Source: Comamonadaceae bacterium (lineage in GTDB: Bacteria > Pseudomonadota > Gammaproteobacteria > Burkholderiales > Burkholderiaceae_C). Taken from it: a stretch of 9,822 nucleotides of DNA. A program made the translations under genes and the position numbers. Location of the stretch: NCBI GenBank assembly GCA_947455585.1, contig CANGOY010000052.1:1-9822 (forward strand), read 5' to 3'. The notes below the pieces were generated by a model. It was not told where the DNA came from and made no database searches. It saw only the letters and a program-made list of their open reading frames with translations. How positions within the stretch are numbered: the first letter of the stretch is position 1; each line of letters opens with the position of its first letter. This document shows, piece after piece, positions 1 to 8,020 of this stretch.

Positions 1-196
1 AGGTGATTTTCTTGCGCTCAGGAGAAGCTGTGCCATGGCTGGCTTGCAAATGGCTCAAGAGCTTTTGTTTGTCGCCTTCGGTCAGCACATCGCTGGCCGA
101 AGATTTGGCGACACCGGCTGCCTTGAGTTGATCAAGCAGGGTGTCGGTGGGTTTTTTGAGTTCGCTGGCAAACTCGGCTACGGTCGTACTGGACAT
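1..196 (-). CDS. infB: Translation initiation factor IF-2, N-terminal part (partial)
   Basis: Only the first 65 codons are in the window; the gene continues past the left edge. The protein begins MSSTTVAEFASELKKPTDTL and continues with a short helical domain containing LLDQLKAAGV and LTEGDKQKLLSHL. This is the IF2_N module found at the N-terminus of IF-2, the GTPase that places initiator tRNA on the ribosome. The GTPase domain itself is not visible, so the call rests on this domain and on the conserved position directly after nusA. The ATG at 194-196 is preceded by AGGAAG at a suitable distance. It lies 24 bases downstream of the nusA stop, which supports co-transcription as rimP-nusA-infB. 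Confidence 0.93.
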   Translation of the reverse strand, partial: MSSTTVAEFASELKKPTDTLLDQLKAAGVAKSSASDVLTEGDKQKLLSHLQASHGTASPERKKIT

Positions 197-220
197 ATCT
201 GATCTTCCTCGCCATGACCA

Positions 221-1705
221 TTACTCTTGACCCGTGAACCAATGTTCACGTGCCTTCAAGATCAGGGCTTTGGCCTCTTCTTCGCTTTGGCCGGTAATGG
301 CTGTGAGCTCGTCTACGGCCAAATCGGCCAAATCGTCACGGGTGTGTACGCCGCTCTCAGCCAACTGGGGCAAGAACTCCGCATTCAATCCTTCGAGGTC
401 GCGCAAATCTTGCGAAACTTCTTCGACGCTCTCTTCGCGTGCAATTTCCATGGTGAGCAGCGCATCCTTGGCACGTGTGCGCAACTCGTTGACGGTGTCT
501 TCGTCAAAGCTTTCAATTTCCAACATCTCTTGCAAGGGCACGTAGGCCACTTCTTCGAGGCTGGTGAAGCCTTCTTCAATCAAGATGTCAGCGACTTCTT
601 GGTCCACGTCCAACTTGGCCATGAACAATTCACGGATGCTGAATGTTTCATCAGCTTGCTTCTGAGCTGACTCAGCCGCGTCCATGATGTTGATTTTCCA
701 ACCGGTCAATTCAGCAGCCAAGCGCACGTTTTGACCGCCGCGACCGATGGCGATGGCGAGGTTTTCTTCGTCCACCACCACGTCCATGGCGTGACGCTCT
801 TCGTCCACCACGATAGAACTGACGTTGGCCGGAGCCAAAGCCCCAATCACGAATTGCGCTGGATCTTCACTCCACAACACGATGTCCACACGCTCGCCTG
901 CGAGCTCAGTGGTCACGGCGTTCACGCGGGTGCCACGCACGCCAACGCAAGTGCCAATGGGGTCCACACGTTTGTCGTGAGAGATGACAGCAATCTTGGC
1001 GCGTGAGCCAGAGTCACGGGCGCATGATTTAATCTCGAGCATGCCTTGTTCGATTTCTGGCACTTCGTGGCGAAACAACTCCACCATGAACTCAGGCGAC
1101 GAACGCGACAAGATGATGGGGGCACCGCGCAAGGTAAGGTCCACGTCCATGATCATGGCGCGCACGCGGTCGCCACTGCGGAAGTTTTCCTTAGGAATCA
1201 TTTCGCTGCGACGCAGACGACCTTCAACACGGCCAGATTCGACAATGAGGTCGCCTTTATCCATGCGTTTGACCGTGCCCACAAAAATCTTGTCGCCGCG
1301 CGACATGAAATCGTTGAGCAACATTTCGCGTTCAGCATCACGGATTTTTTGCAAAATGACTTGCTTGGCAGCCATCGCGCCGATACGGCCGATCGGCAAA
1401 GACTCGATGCCTTCTTCGATGTATTCGCCTTCTTCGGCGTCAGCCACGCGTTCGCGGGCGTCCATCAACATTTCTTCGGCTTCTGGGTTTTGCAAACCAG
1501 CTTCGTCAGGCACCACCAACCAACGGCGGAAAGTCTCGTACTCACCCGAGTCGCGGTCCATCGCGACGCGAATGTCCACTTCACCTTGGTACAACTTTTT
1601 GGTGGCTTGGGCCAGCGCCAATTCGACGGCGCCAAACACCACATCGCGTTCGACGTTTTTCTCGCGCGAGATTGCCTCGACCAACATCAACATTTCGCGG
1701 TTCAT
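221..1705 (-). CDS. nusA: Transcription termination/antitermination factor NusA
   Basis: A 494-residue protein, about the length of E. coli NusA (495). NusA binds RNA polymerase and nascent RNA, promotes pausing and hairpin-dependent termination, and takes part in antitermination complexes. The start MNREMLMLVEAISREKNV matches the family N-terminus. Domains in order: RNA polymerase-binding N-terminal domain about 1-125; S1 domain about 137-201 (GDKIFVGTVKRMDKGDLIVE); KH1 with GVRG at 254-257; KH2 with GRGG near 321-324; two C-terminal helix-hairpin-helix acidic repeats about 360-420 and 435-490. The two C-terminal repeats are the proteobacterial form. The ATG is preceded by AAGGAG with a 9-base spacer. 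It sits 28 bases after rimP and 24 bases before infB, the usual operon order. No missing key element was seen. Confidence 0.98.
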   Translation of the reverse strand: MNREMLMLVEAISREKNVERDVVFGAVELALAQATKKLYQGEVDIRVAMDRDSGEYETFRRWLVVPDEAGLQNPEAEEMLMDARERVADAEEGEYIEEGIESLPIGRIGAMAAKQVILQKIRDAEREMLLNDFMSRGDKIFVGTVKRMDKGDLIVESGRVEGRLRRSEMIPKENFRSGDRVRAMIMDVDLTLRGAPIILSRSSPEFMVELFRHEVPEIEQGMLEIKSCARDSGSRAKIAVISHDKRVDPIGTCVGVRGTRVNAVTTELAGERVDIVLWSEDPAQFVIGALAPANVSSIVVDEERHAMDVVVDEENLAIAIGRGGQNVRLAAELTGWKINIMDAAESAQKQADETFSIRELFMAKLDVDQEVADILIEEGFTSLEEVAYVPLQEMLEIESFDEDTVNELRTRAKDALLTMEIAREESVEEVSQDLRDLEGLNAEFLPQLAESGVHTRDDLADLAVDELTAITGQSEEEAKALILKAREHWFTGQE

Positions 1706-1733
1706 GATCGGTTACTCCTTCTCTTACCTAAGT

Positions 1734-2294
1734 TCAACGGGGCTTTTTGCCCTTGAAATCCACAATCGGAGCCAGACGTGCTTCTCGCAGCTCGTCCAGC
1801 GTGAAACCCAGTGCGTGCACTGGCATTTCGGCTAATCTTTTGGGGCTAACTTTTTGACCAGGCTTGGCCTTGACTTCATCACGCCAGGTGATTTGCCAAC
1901 CTGCACCATCGTCGGTGCGCTCTAAAGTGCCACGGAATTTTTTACGGGTGGCCGACACTTGGCCTGCTGCTGCAGCGCCAATGGGAGCCTTGAGCGTGAG
2001 GTCAACCTCTTCGCCTAAAAAACGTTCGAAATCAGCTTGGTGGCGCAAAGGGCGGTCAATACCAGGAGAAGACACCTCAAGGCGGGCGTATTCGGCGCCA
2101 TCGACTTCCAATGCAAATTGCAGTTGGCGCGTGACGCGTTCGCAGTCTTCCACATTGATGGGCTGAACAGGGGTGTCAGCCGTCCAAGGCATGTCGATCG
2201 TGATGCGCAAGAGACCTCCGGCCGAGCGTTCAATCTCTACCAGGTCGTAACCTAAGCCGGTCACTGTTTGTTCTACGGTTTGCTGCAAACTCAC
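1734..2294 (-). CDS. rimP: Ribosome maturation factor RimP
   Basis: A 186-residue protein needed for assembly of the 30S ribosomal subunit. The family signature is visible at about 69-83 (YARLEVSSPGIDRPL), at the end of the N-terminal alpha/beta domain. The remainder (about 86-186) corresponds to the C-terminal SH3-like domain and ends in a basic tail, KGKKPR. The reading frame begins with GTG at 2292-2294, giving (M)SLQQTVEQTVTGLGYDLVE; no better in-frame ATG fits the family N-terminus. The ribosome binding site is weak: AAGG lies about 12 bases upstream. It is the first gene of the rimP-nusA-infB operon and follows a leader of about 87 bases that contains a terminator hairpin. Unlike E. coli, no tRNA-fMet gene (metY) precedes it. 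Confidence 0.95.
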   Translation of the reverse strand: MSLQQTVEQTVTGLGYDLVEIERSAGGLLRITIDMPWTADTPVQPINVEDCERVTRQLQFALEVDGAEYARLEVSSPGIDRPLRHQADFERFLGEEVDLTLKAPIGAAAAGQVSATRKKFRGTLERTDDGAGWQITWRDEVKAKPGQKVSPKRLAEMPVHALGFTLDELREARLAPIVDFKGKKPR

Positions 2295-2381
2295 GTCGGA
2301 AAATAGCCTTCTAAATCAAGTGTTCAAAAAACAAACGACCAAAAAAAACGAGCGGTAATTACCCGCCCGTTTGGTCGTGAA
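2295..2381 (-). promoter_or_regulatory. Leader region of the rimP-nusA-infB operon
   Basis: This is the inferred 5' untranslated region between the predicted transcription start near 2381 and the rimP GTG. It holds a long imperfect hairpin at 2335-2378. The outer arms ACGACC/GGTCGT (6 bp) enclose a terminator-type inner stem with its T-run. The rest, next to rimP, is AT-rich and shows no strong ribosome binding site. The start of transcription is deduced from the promoter sequence only. Confidence 0.5.
2341..2370 (-). terminator. Intrinsic terminator after yejF, also inside the rimP-nusA leader
   Basis: Read on the minus strand, ACGGGCGG pairs with CCGCTCGT (8 bp including one G-U) around the loop GTAATTA, followed at once by eight T residues. 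The stem can extend through the first T residues with the preceding AA. On the plus strand the G-U becomes an A-C mismatch and no T-run follows the stem, so the minus strand is the functional direction. It ends the yejABEF transcript. Because a promoter lies between it and yejF, it can also act on rimP-nusA-infB transcripts. Confidence 0.85.
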
Positions 2382-2387
2382 GCGCTC

Positions 2388-2416
2388 ATTGTAGCGCCTA
2401 AATGCTTGATTATCAA
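2388..2416 (-). promoter_or_regulatory. Sigma70-type promoter for rimP-nusA-infB
   Basis: On the minus strand, TTGATA (2411-2416) is separated by exactly 17 bases from TACAAT (2388-2393). These are close to the consensus -35 and -10 boxes (about 5/6 each). The predicted start is near 2381. The promoter starts 17 bases after the yejF stop and points toward rimP. It lies upstream of the terminator hairpin, not downstream of it. Confidence 0.7.
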
Positions 2417-2432
2417 AGGATAAAAGGACTTT

Positions 2433-4067
2433 TTAGACCTCAGACCCTACCAAAATCTTGGTGTAGGCCGCCTGAGGATTGTTCAAAACCTGCTCAAACG
2501 TGCCCGCCTCCACCACCTTACCGGCTTGCATGACCATGACATGGTGCGCCATGGCGCGGATGACTGATACATCGTGGGTGATGAGCAAATAACTCAAACC
2601 CCGCTCGCGCTGGAGCTTTTGCAAGAGTTGCAAGACTTGCAACTGGGTGGTGGCGTCCAAAGCGCTGGTGGGCTCGTCCAACACCAACACCTGCGGCTCA
2701 ACCACCAAAGCACGCGCAATGGCCAAACGCTGACGCTGACCGCCCGAAAACTCATGCGGGTATCGCTGCAGCAAACCGGGGAACTCGGTTTCGGTCAAAC
2801 CGACAGCGGCCAAGGTCACCAACATGCGGCGCAAACGACCCAAGTCATCCAGCCCAGGCGCGTGCAGCGTGAGGCCCTCAGACACCAACTCTTGCACGTT
2901 CATGCGCGGTGACAGCGATGAAAACGGGTCTTGAAACACCACCTGCACTTTGCGACGCAGCGGCAAGTCTTGGGCAGCCTTGCCTTGCCAAGCCACACTG
3001 TCGATGGTGAGCGTGCCCTCGCTGGGCATCAACCCAAGCGCAGCCAAAGCCAAAGTGGTTTTACCAGACCCTGATTCGCCAATCACGCCCAACGTTTGAC
3101 CCGCACGCAAATCAAAGCTTGCGCCCTGCACCGCCACAAACTGGTCCCCCTTAAACCAGCCCAGCCAACCTGCGCGACGGATGGGGTAACTCACGCGCAA
3201 AGCCCTAGCTTGCATCACCGCTGGTGCATTGTTTTTGGCTTCCACCACATTGCGCGGTGGCTGGCTGTCAATCAGCTTTTGCGTGTAGGGATGGTTGGGA
3301 TACGTCAGCACCACATCCACAGCCCCCGACTCCACGATCACGCCTTTCTCCATGACCAACACTTGGTCGGCAAAGCGGCGCACAGTGTTGAGGTCGTGCG
3401 TGATGAGCAGCACGGCCATGCCGAAGCGCTTTTGCAGGTCGTTGAGCAAATCCAAAATTTGCGCACGCAGCGACACATCAAGCGCGGTGGTGGGCTCATC
3501 GGCCACCAGCAAGCGCGGGCGACAGGCCAAAGCCATGGCAATCATCACGCGTTGGCGTTGACCACCCGACAGCTGATGCGGGTACGCGCTGGCACGGCGC
3601 ACCGGCTCAGGGATGCCGGTGAGGTTGAGCAACTCCACCGCCTCATGCCAAGCTTCAGCGCGGGTCATGCCGCGTTTGAGCTCAAGCACTTCAGCGATTT
3701 GGTCGCCCACCATCATCAACGGGTTCAAGGCCGTCATGGGCTCTTGAAACACAAAGGCAATGTCTTGTCCGCGAATGTTGATCAGCTCACGCTCACTGAG
3801 CTTGACCAAATCATGCGTGTGCGGCGCGTCGGTGGCTTCGGGCGCAAGCGTGTCAGCGTCTTGCGCTGTCCACAACACGCGGCCAGACACGCGAGCACCT
3901 TCGAGCAGTTTGACAAAACTCAGAGCGGTGACGCTTTTGCCCGAGCCTGACTCGCCCACCAAGGCGAGCTTTTCGCCAAGGTCTAAGTTGAAGCTGATGC
4001 CTTTGACGACATCTTCGGCTTGAAAACCAATGCGCAAATCGCGCACTTGAAGCAAAGGCAGTCTCAT
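2433..4067 (-). CDS. yejF: Peptide ABC transporter ATP-binding protein YejF (two fused NBDs)
   Basis: A 544-residue cytoplasmic ATPase that powers the YejABEF importer, a dipeptide/oligopeptide-type ABC system also known to take up microcin C in enterobacteria. Two nucleotide-binding domains lie in tandem. NBD1 has Walker A GESGSGKS (38-45), Q-loop Gln108, signature LSGGQ (166-170), Walker B LLVADE (186-191) and switch His224. NBD2 has Walker A GESGSGKT (330-337), Gln379, signature FSGGQ (440-444), Walker B VLVLDE (460-465) and His498. All catalytic motifs are intact, so both sites look active. The start is set at the ATG at 4067, which overlaps the yejE stop as ATGA and is preceded by AAAGG. 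A longer open frame upstream lies inside yejE and is not used here. It is the last gene of the operon, followed by a terminator. Confidence 0.96.
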   Translation of the reverse strand: MRLPLLQVRDLRIGFQAEDVVKGISFNLDLGEKLALVGESGSGKSVTALSFVKLLEGARVSGRVLWTAQDADTLAPEATDAPHTHDLVKLSERELINIRGQDIAFVFQEPMTALNPLMMVGDQIAEVLELKRGMTRAEAWHEAVELLNLTGIPEPVRRASAYPHQLSGGQRQRVMIAMALACRPRLLVADEPTTALDVSLRAQILDLLNDLQKRFGMAVLLITHDLNTVRRFADQVLVMEKGVIVESGAVDVVLTYPNHPYTQKLIDSQPPRNVVEAKNNAPAVMQARALRVSYPIRRAGWLGWFKGDQFVAVQGASFDLRAGQTLGVIGESGSGKTTLALAALGLMPSEGTLTIDSVAWQGKAAQDLPLRRKVQVVFQDPFSSLSPRMNVQELVSEGLTLHAPGLDDLGRLRRMLVTLAAVGLTETEFPGLLQRYPHEFSGGQRQRLAIARALVVEPQVLVLDEPTSALDATTQLQVLQLLQKLQRERGLSYLLITHDVSVIRAMAHHVMVMQAGKVVEAGTFEQVLNNPQAAYTKILVGSEV

Positions 4068-5107
4068 GCGCGTGCCTTTCTGGGGTCCAGTGCGTCGCGC
4101 AATGCGTCGCCCATGAAGGTGAGCAACATCAAAGTGACGACCAGTACGGCAAAGGTGGACAAAGAAATCCACCACGCATCGATGTTGTTTTTACCTTGCG
4201 CCAACAACTCGCCCAAGCTCGGTGTGCCGGGCGGTACGCCCAAGCCTAAAAAGTCCAACGACGTGAGCGACAAGATGGCCGCGCTCATGCGAAACGGCAA
4301 AAAGGTGACCACGGGCGTCAAGCTGTTGGGCAGCACATGGCGCCACATGATTTGCGCATCTGACAAACCCAAAGCACGCGCAGCGCGCACATAGTCCAGC
4401 TGGCGGTTGCGCAAGAACTCAGCACGCACATAGTCGGACAAGCCCATCCAACCAAACAGCCCCAACAAAATCAGCAACAGGGTGATGCTCGGGTCAAACA
4501 CTGCAGAGAAGATGATGAGCAAATACAGCTCAGGCATGGCACTCCACACCTCGATGAAGCGCTGCATGGCCAAGTCGGTCTTGCCGCCAAAGAAGCCTTG
4601 CAAGGCGCCGGTCAAGATGCCAATGACTGTGCCAAATAAGGTGAGCGCTAAAGCAAACAACACCGAAATGCGAAAGCCGTACAACAAACGCGCCAACACA
4701 TCGCGGCCTCGGTCGTCTGTGCCGAACCAGTTGTCCGCCGACGGCGGCGCTGGGTTAGGCACCTTGGCAAAGTAATTCAACGTGGTGTGGTGGTACGGAA
4801 TGATTGGATACAGAGCCCAGTTACCGGGCTTGTCAAACTGGGCTTGAATGAAAGGGTCGAGATAGTCAGTGGGCGTGTCGAAGTCGCCGCCAAAAGTGGT
4901 CTCAGGCTGGTTATGCACGATGGGCATGTAAAAGCTGCCGTTGTAGCGAGCCAGCAAAGGCTTGTCGTTGCACAACACTTCGGCCAGCAGACTTAAGCCG
5001 AAGAAAAACACAAACAACACCAAGCTGTAAAAGCCCAAGCGGTTGTGCCGGAACCGCTGCCAGGCGCGCTGGGTGGGCGACAAAGAGGCTTCAGTCGAAT
5101 TTGACAC
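4064..5107 (-). CDS. yejE: Peptide ABC transporter permease YejE
   Basis: A 347-residue inner-membrane permease, the OppC/DppC-type partner of YejB. After a short cytoplasmic N-terminus (SPTQRAWQRFRHNRLGF, about 11-26) comes a first membrane segment at about 27-44. A periplasmic loop with CNDKPLLARYNGSFYMP follows, as in E. coli YejE. Then come the OppC-like segment FGTDDRGRDVLARLLYG (about 128-144), several membrane helices, and the EAA loop contacting the ATPase (about 238-261, RAARALGLSDAQIMWRHVLP). I place the start at GTG 5105-5107 because it gives an N-terminus of family length; this overlaps yejB by 17 bases. An in-frame ATG at 5125 (adding six residues) is the alternative and cannot be excluded. 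The stop overlaps the yejF ATG. Confidence 0.94.
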   Translation of the reverse strand: MSNSTEASLSPTQRAWQRFRHNRLGFYSLVLFVFFFGLSLLAEVLCNDKPLLARYNGSFYMPIVHNQPETTFGGDFDTPTDYLDPFIQAQFDKPGNWALYPIIPYHHTTLNYFAKVPNPAPPSADNWFGTDDRGRDVLARLLYGFRISVLFALALTLFGTVIGILTGALQGFFGGKTDLAMQRFIEVWSAMPELYLLIIFSAVFDPSITLLLILLGLFGWMGLSDYVRAEFLRNRQLDYVRAARALGLSDAQIMWRHVLPNSLTPVVTFLPFRMSAAILSLTSLDFLGLGVPPGTPSLGELLAQGKNNIDAWWISLSTFAVLVVTLMLLTFMGDALRDALDPRKARA

Positions 5108-6125
5108 GTGGGTCCACCCAGACATAACAAAGGTCGCTGATGAGTTTGGTGACCAAACCAATCAGCGTGAACAAATACAAAGTGCCCAACACCACGGGAT
5201 AGTCACGGCGCATCACGCTCTCGTAACTCAGCAGGCCCAAACCATCCAGCGAGAACAAAGTTTCAATCAACAGCGAGCCCGTGAAGAACGCACCGATGAA
5301 AGCAGCAGGAAAACCTGTGACCAGCGGAATGAGCGCGTTGCGGAACACATGGTTCCAAATCACGCGGCGTTCTGACAAACCTTTGGCGCGAGCGGTGAGC
5401 ACGTATTGCTTGCGAATCTCTTCAAGCATGGCATTTTTGGTCAGCAACGTGGTCACGGCAAAAGCACCCAAGACACTGGACGTGACGGGCAACACGATGT
5501 GCCACACATAGTCGGTGATACGTGCACCCCACGTCAGCTGCTCCCAATTGGCAGAAGTCAAACCGCGCAGCGGGAACCACTGGAGCTGGCCACCAAACAC
5601 CACCAGCAATGCCACGCCCAACACAAAGCCGGGAATGGCGAAACCCACCAACACCAGCAAGCTGCTCAACAAATCAAATGTGGAGCCAGCACGCACAGCC
5701 TTGGCCACGCCCAAGGGGACGGAAATGAGGTAGCTCAAAAAGAATGTCCACAGACCCAAGCTGATAGAGACCGGCATTTTTTCTTTCACCAGTTCCCACA
5801 CCGTTTTGGAATAGAAAAAACTCTTACCCAAATCAAACACTGCAAACTGTTGAAGCATTTGCCAAAAGCGCTCAGCAGGTGGTTTGTCAAAGCCATATTG
5901 CTGGCGAATTTCTTCAATACGCGCTGCGTCCACACCTTGGCGGCCACGGTAGCCCGCACCGGCTACGGCAGCACCCTCGCCGCCACTGTCGCGGCCTTGC
6001 AGCTGAGACACCATTTGCTCAACCGGTCCACCTGGCACAAACTGAATGACCACAAAGGTCATCAGCAACACCCCGAACAAGGTAGGAATCATCAACAACA
6101 AACGTCTAAGAATGTACGAACTCAT
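5091..6125 (-). CDS. yejB: Peptide ABC transporter permease YejB
   Basis: A 344-residue inner-membrane permease, the OppB/DppB-type subunit. The N-terminus MSSYILRRLLLMIPTLFGV is the typical first membrane helix. The periplasmic part holds QFVPGGPVEQM and the Yej-type stretch GYRGRQGVDAARIEEIRQQ with YGFDKPPAERF. Further helices follow, then the EAA loop at about 241-262 (YVLTARAKGLSERRVIWNHV) and a C-terminal end VDPRVKFD close to E. coli YejB (VDPRIDFE, from memory). The start ATG at 6125 overlaps the yejA stop as ATGA and has CGGAG about 9 bases upstream. A longer open frame inside yejA is not needed. Together with YejE it forms the transmembrane channel. Confidence 0.96.
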   Translation of the reverse strand: MSSYILRRLLLMIPTLFGVLLMTFVVIQFVPGGPVEQMVSQLQGRDSGGEGAAVAGAGYRGRQGVDAARIEEIRQQYGFDKPPAERFWQMLQQFAVFDLGKSFFYSKTVWELVKEKMPVSISLGLWTFFLSYLISVPLGVAKAVRAGSTFDLLSSLLVLVGFAIPGFVLGVALLVVFGGQLQWFPLRGLTSANWEQLTWGARITDYVWHIVLPVTSSVLGAFAVTTLLTKNAMLEEIRKQYVLTARAKGLSERRVIWNHVFRNALIPLVTGFPAAFIGAFFTGSLLIETLFSLDGLGLLSYESVMRRDYPVVLGTLYLFTLIGLVTKLISDLCYVWVDPRVKFD

Positions 6126-7984
6126 GGCGCACGCTCCGCTCTTTTGGTTGCAGCCAAAGTGGCGCGGTTGTCGATGGTGGCCCACCAGGCAGACGATGCC
6201 CACGTCTCAGGCTGGTAGTAACGCGGCATGACAGCTGGCAACTCAAAGCGTCCATTGCGCCACGCCACACGGTGCACCGCACCGTACCAATGCGGCACGC
6301 TGTAGTGGCCGTGGCGCAACACGCGGTCTAAGGCACGCACCGCCGTGATGAGTTGAGGCCGCGTTTTGGCAGAGGTCACGTTTTCTAACAAAGCGTCCAC
6401 CGCAGGGTCTTGAATGCCAATGAAGTTGCCCGAGCCTTCGGTGTTGGCAGCCTTTGAGCCAAAACGCTCCATCAGCTCTGTGCCAGGTGACTCGCTGCCC
6501 ACAATGCGGTTGCTGATGATTTCAAAGTCGAACACATCGAGCCGCTTTTGCAGAATGGCAAAGTCAATGACTTTGTAGTTCACCTGAAAGCCTAGCTTCT
6601 CTAAGTTCTTGGCGTACGGCGTGATAACACGGCCCATGGCGCCCGAATTATCCAAAAACTCAACGGTGAACGCCTCGCCCTTGGCGTTGCGCAATGCACC
6701 ATCACGGTAAGTCCAACCGGCCTCGGCCAACAAAGTCTTGGCCCGACGCAAATGGTCGCGCAGGGTCTCGCCGGACTTAGGGTCTAACGAAGTTCGAGGC
6801 GATTGCGGCACGGCATCTTTGAACACATTGGGTGAGAGCTTGTCGCGCAGCGGAGTGAGCAAGGCCAGCTCTGCCACATCAGGCATGCCCGTAGCTTCAA
6901 AATCACTGGCCACGAAGTAGCCACGCACGCGCTGGTAGGCGCCGTAAAAGAGCTGACGATTCATCCACTCAAAGTCCATTGCCAGGGCAATGGCCTCGCG
7001 CACACGCGCATCTTTGAACTTGGGCAAACGGGTGTTGAACATGAAGCCCTGAAAGTCACCCGCGTTGCCGTGCTTGAACTCGCTTTTCATCAATTGGCGC
7101 GTTGCAAACTGTTTGCCCGTGTAGCCCCTCGCCCACTCGCGTGCAATGAAGGACTGCACCAAGTCAAACTCCCCCGCTTTGAAGCCTTCTAGCTGCGCAG
7201 TGTTGTCTTTGTAAAGGCGGTACGTGATGCGGTCAAAGTTGAACAGGCCTTTGCGCACACTCAAGTCGCGCGCCCAGTAGTTGTTGTCGCGCTCGTAGCT
7301 CACGTCGCGCCCAAACACCACGCGGCCAATTTTGTAGGGGCCGCTGCCAATCGGCATATCTGTGACGATTTTGTCAAAGGGTTTGGTTCGACCGTCCTCT
7401 TCGCCCCAATGTCGGCTGAACACAGGCATGCCCCCAACAATCAGCGGGAGCTCTGGATTGACGCGTTTGAAATCAAAACGAATGGTGCGTGGGTCCACCA
7501 CCGTCACAGCTGCCACCTCGGCGTACAGGGTTCGAAACTGTGGCGCAGCCTGCTTGCTGATGAGTTGCTCGAACGAATACTTCACGTCCTCGGCCATGAC
7601 TGCATCGCCATTGTGAAAACGGGCTTGGGGGCGCAACCTGAACGTGACTGAGCGACGGTCTGCCGCCACTGTCACGTCCTCGGCCAACAAGCCATAAGCC
7701 GTGGTGGGCTCGTCCATCGTTCCTGTCAGCAAAGATTCAAACACCAAGCCCGTCAAGCCGGGAGCCGCATTGCCTTTGAGGGTGAACGGGTTGTACTTGT
7801 CAAAGCTGGACAAGCGCGACGGCGGCACCAACACCAGCTCACCGCCTTTGGGGGCCAGTGGGTTGACATAGTCAAAGTTTTTGAAGTTGGCGGGGTATTT
7901 AATGTCCCCAAATTGGGCGTACGCATGCCCCGCCCACGAGGGGCCAGAACACAAAAATGCCAACAAAATGAAGAAGCTACGCAT
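6122..7984 (-). CDS. yejA: Periplasmic peptide-binding protein YejA (SBP family 5)
   Basis: A 620-residue extracytoplasmic solute-binding protein that delivers peptides to YejBE. The first 23 residues (MRSFFILLAFLCSGPSWAGHAYA) form a signal peptide with a likely cut after AYA. There is no lipobox cysteine at the cut, so it should be soluble in the periplasm. The mature protein starts with FGDIKYPANFKNFDYVNPLAPKGG, typical of YejA. The family 5 signature region is about 113-140 (TFRLRPQARFHNGDAVMAEDVKYSFE). The ATG at 7984 is chosen because it directly begins the signal peptide; the open frame extending further right is antisense to fabI and lacks family resemblance. The ribosome binding site is poor (only GCAGAA nearby). 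It is the first gene of yejABEF and diverges from fabI. Confidence 0.95.
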   Translation of the reverse strand: MRSFFILLAFLCSGPSWAGHAYAQFGDIKYPANFKNFDYVNPLAPKGGELVLVPPSRLSSFDKYNPFTLKGNAAPGLTGLVFESLLTGTMDEPTTAYGLLAEDVTVAADRRSVTFRLRPQARFHNGDAVMAEDVKYSFEQLISKQAAPQFRTLYAEVAAVTVVDPRTIRFDFKRVNPELPLIVGGMPVFSRHWGEEDGRTKPFDKIVTDMPIGSGPYKIGRVVFGRDVSYERDNNYWARDLSVRKGLFNFDRITYRLYKDNTAQLEGFKAGEFDLVQSFIAREWARGYTGKQFATRQLMKSEFKHGNAGDFQGFMFNTRLPKFKDARVREAIALAMDFEWMNRQLFYGAYQRVRGYFVASDFEATGMPDVAELALLTPLRDKLSPNVFKDAVPQSPRTSLDPKSGETLRDHLRRAKTLLAEAGWTYRDGALRNAKGEAFTVEFLDNSGAMGRVITPYAKNLEKLGFQVNYKVIDFAILQKRLDVFDFEIISNRIVGSESPGTELMERFGSKAANTEGSGNFIGIQDPAVDALLENVTSAKTRPQLITAVRALDRVLRHGHYSVPHWYGAVHRVAWRNGRFELPAVMPRYYQPETWASSAWWATIDNRATLAATKRAERAP

Positions 7985-8020
7985 GCGACAATTCTGCAAG
8001 ATTTTTTTGGAGAGATTCAC
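7985..8020. promoter_or_regulatory. Divergent yejA-fabI intergenic region
   Basis: Only 36 bases separate the two start codons. The fabI ribosome binding site GGAGAG lies 5-10 bases before its ATG, after a run of seven T. No complete promoter fits here for either gene, so promoters must reach into the neighbouring coding sequences. I found no convincing fabI promoter by eye. Confidence 0.5.

Noticed and set aside
984..1835. Long plus-strand open frames opposite nusA (up to 283 codons)
   Set aside because: They are antisense to a highly conserved gene, low in complexity, and show no recognisable domain or ribosome binding site.
2295..2432. tRNA-fMet gene (metY) ahead of rimP as in E. coli
   Set aside because: The interval holds a promoter and a terminator hairpin but no cloverleaf or CCA-ended tRNA sequence.
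3096..3950. 284-codon plus-strand open frame opposite yejF
   Set aside because: It is rich in His, Gln and Arg, as expected from the complement of a GC-rich ABC ATPase gene, with no family resemblance.
4068..4175. 36-codon upstream extension of yejF
   Set aside because: It overlaps the yejE 3' end in another frame. The ATGA overlap and the family N-terminus place the start at 4067.
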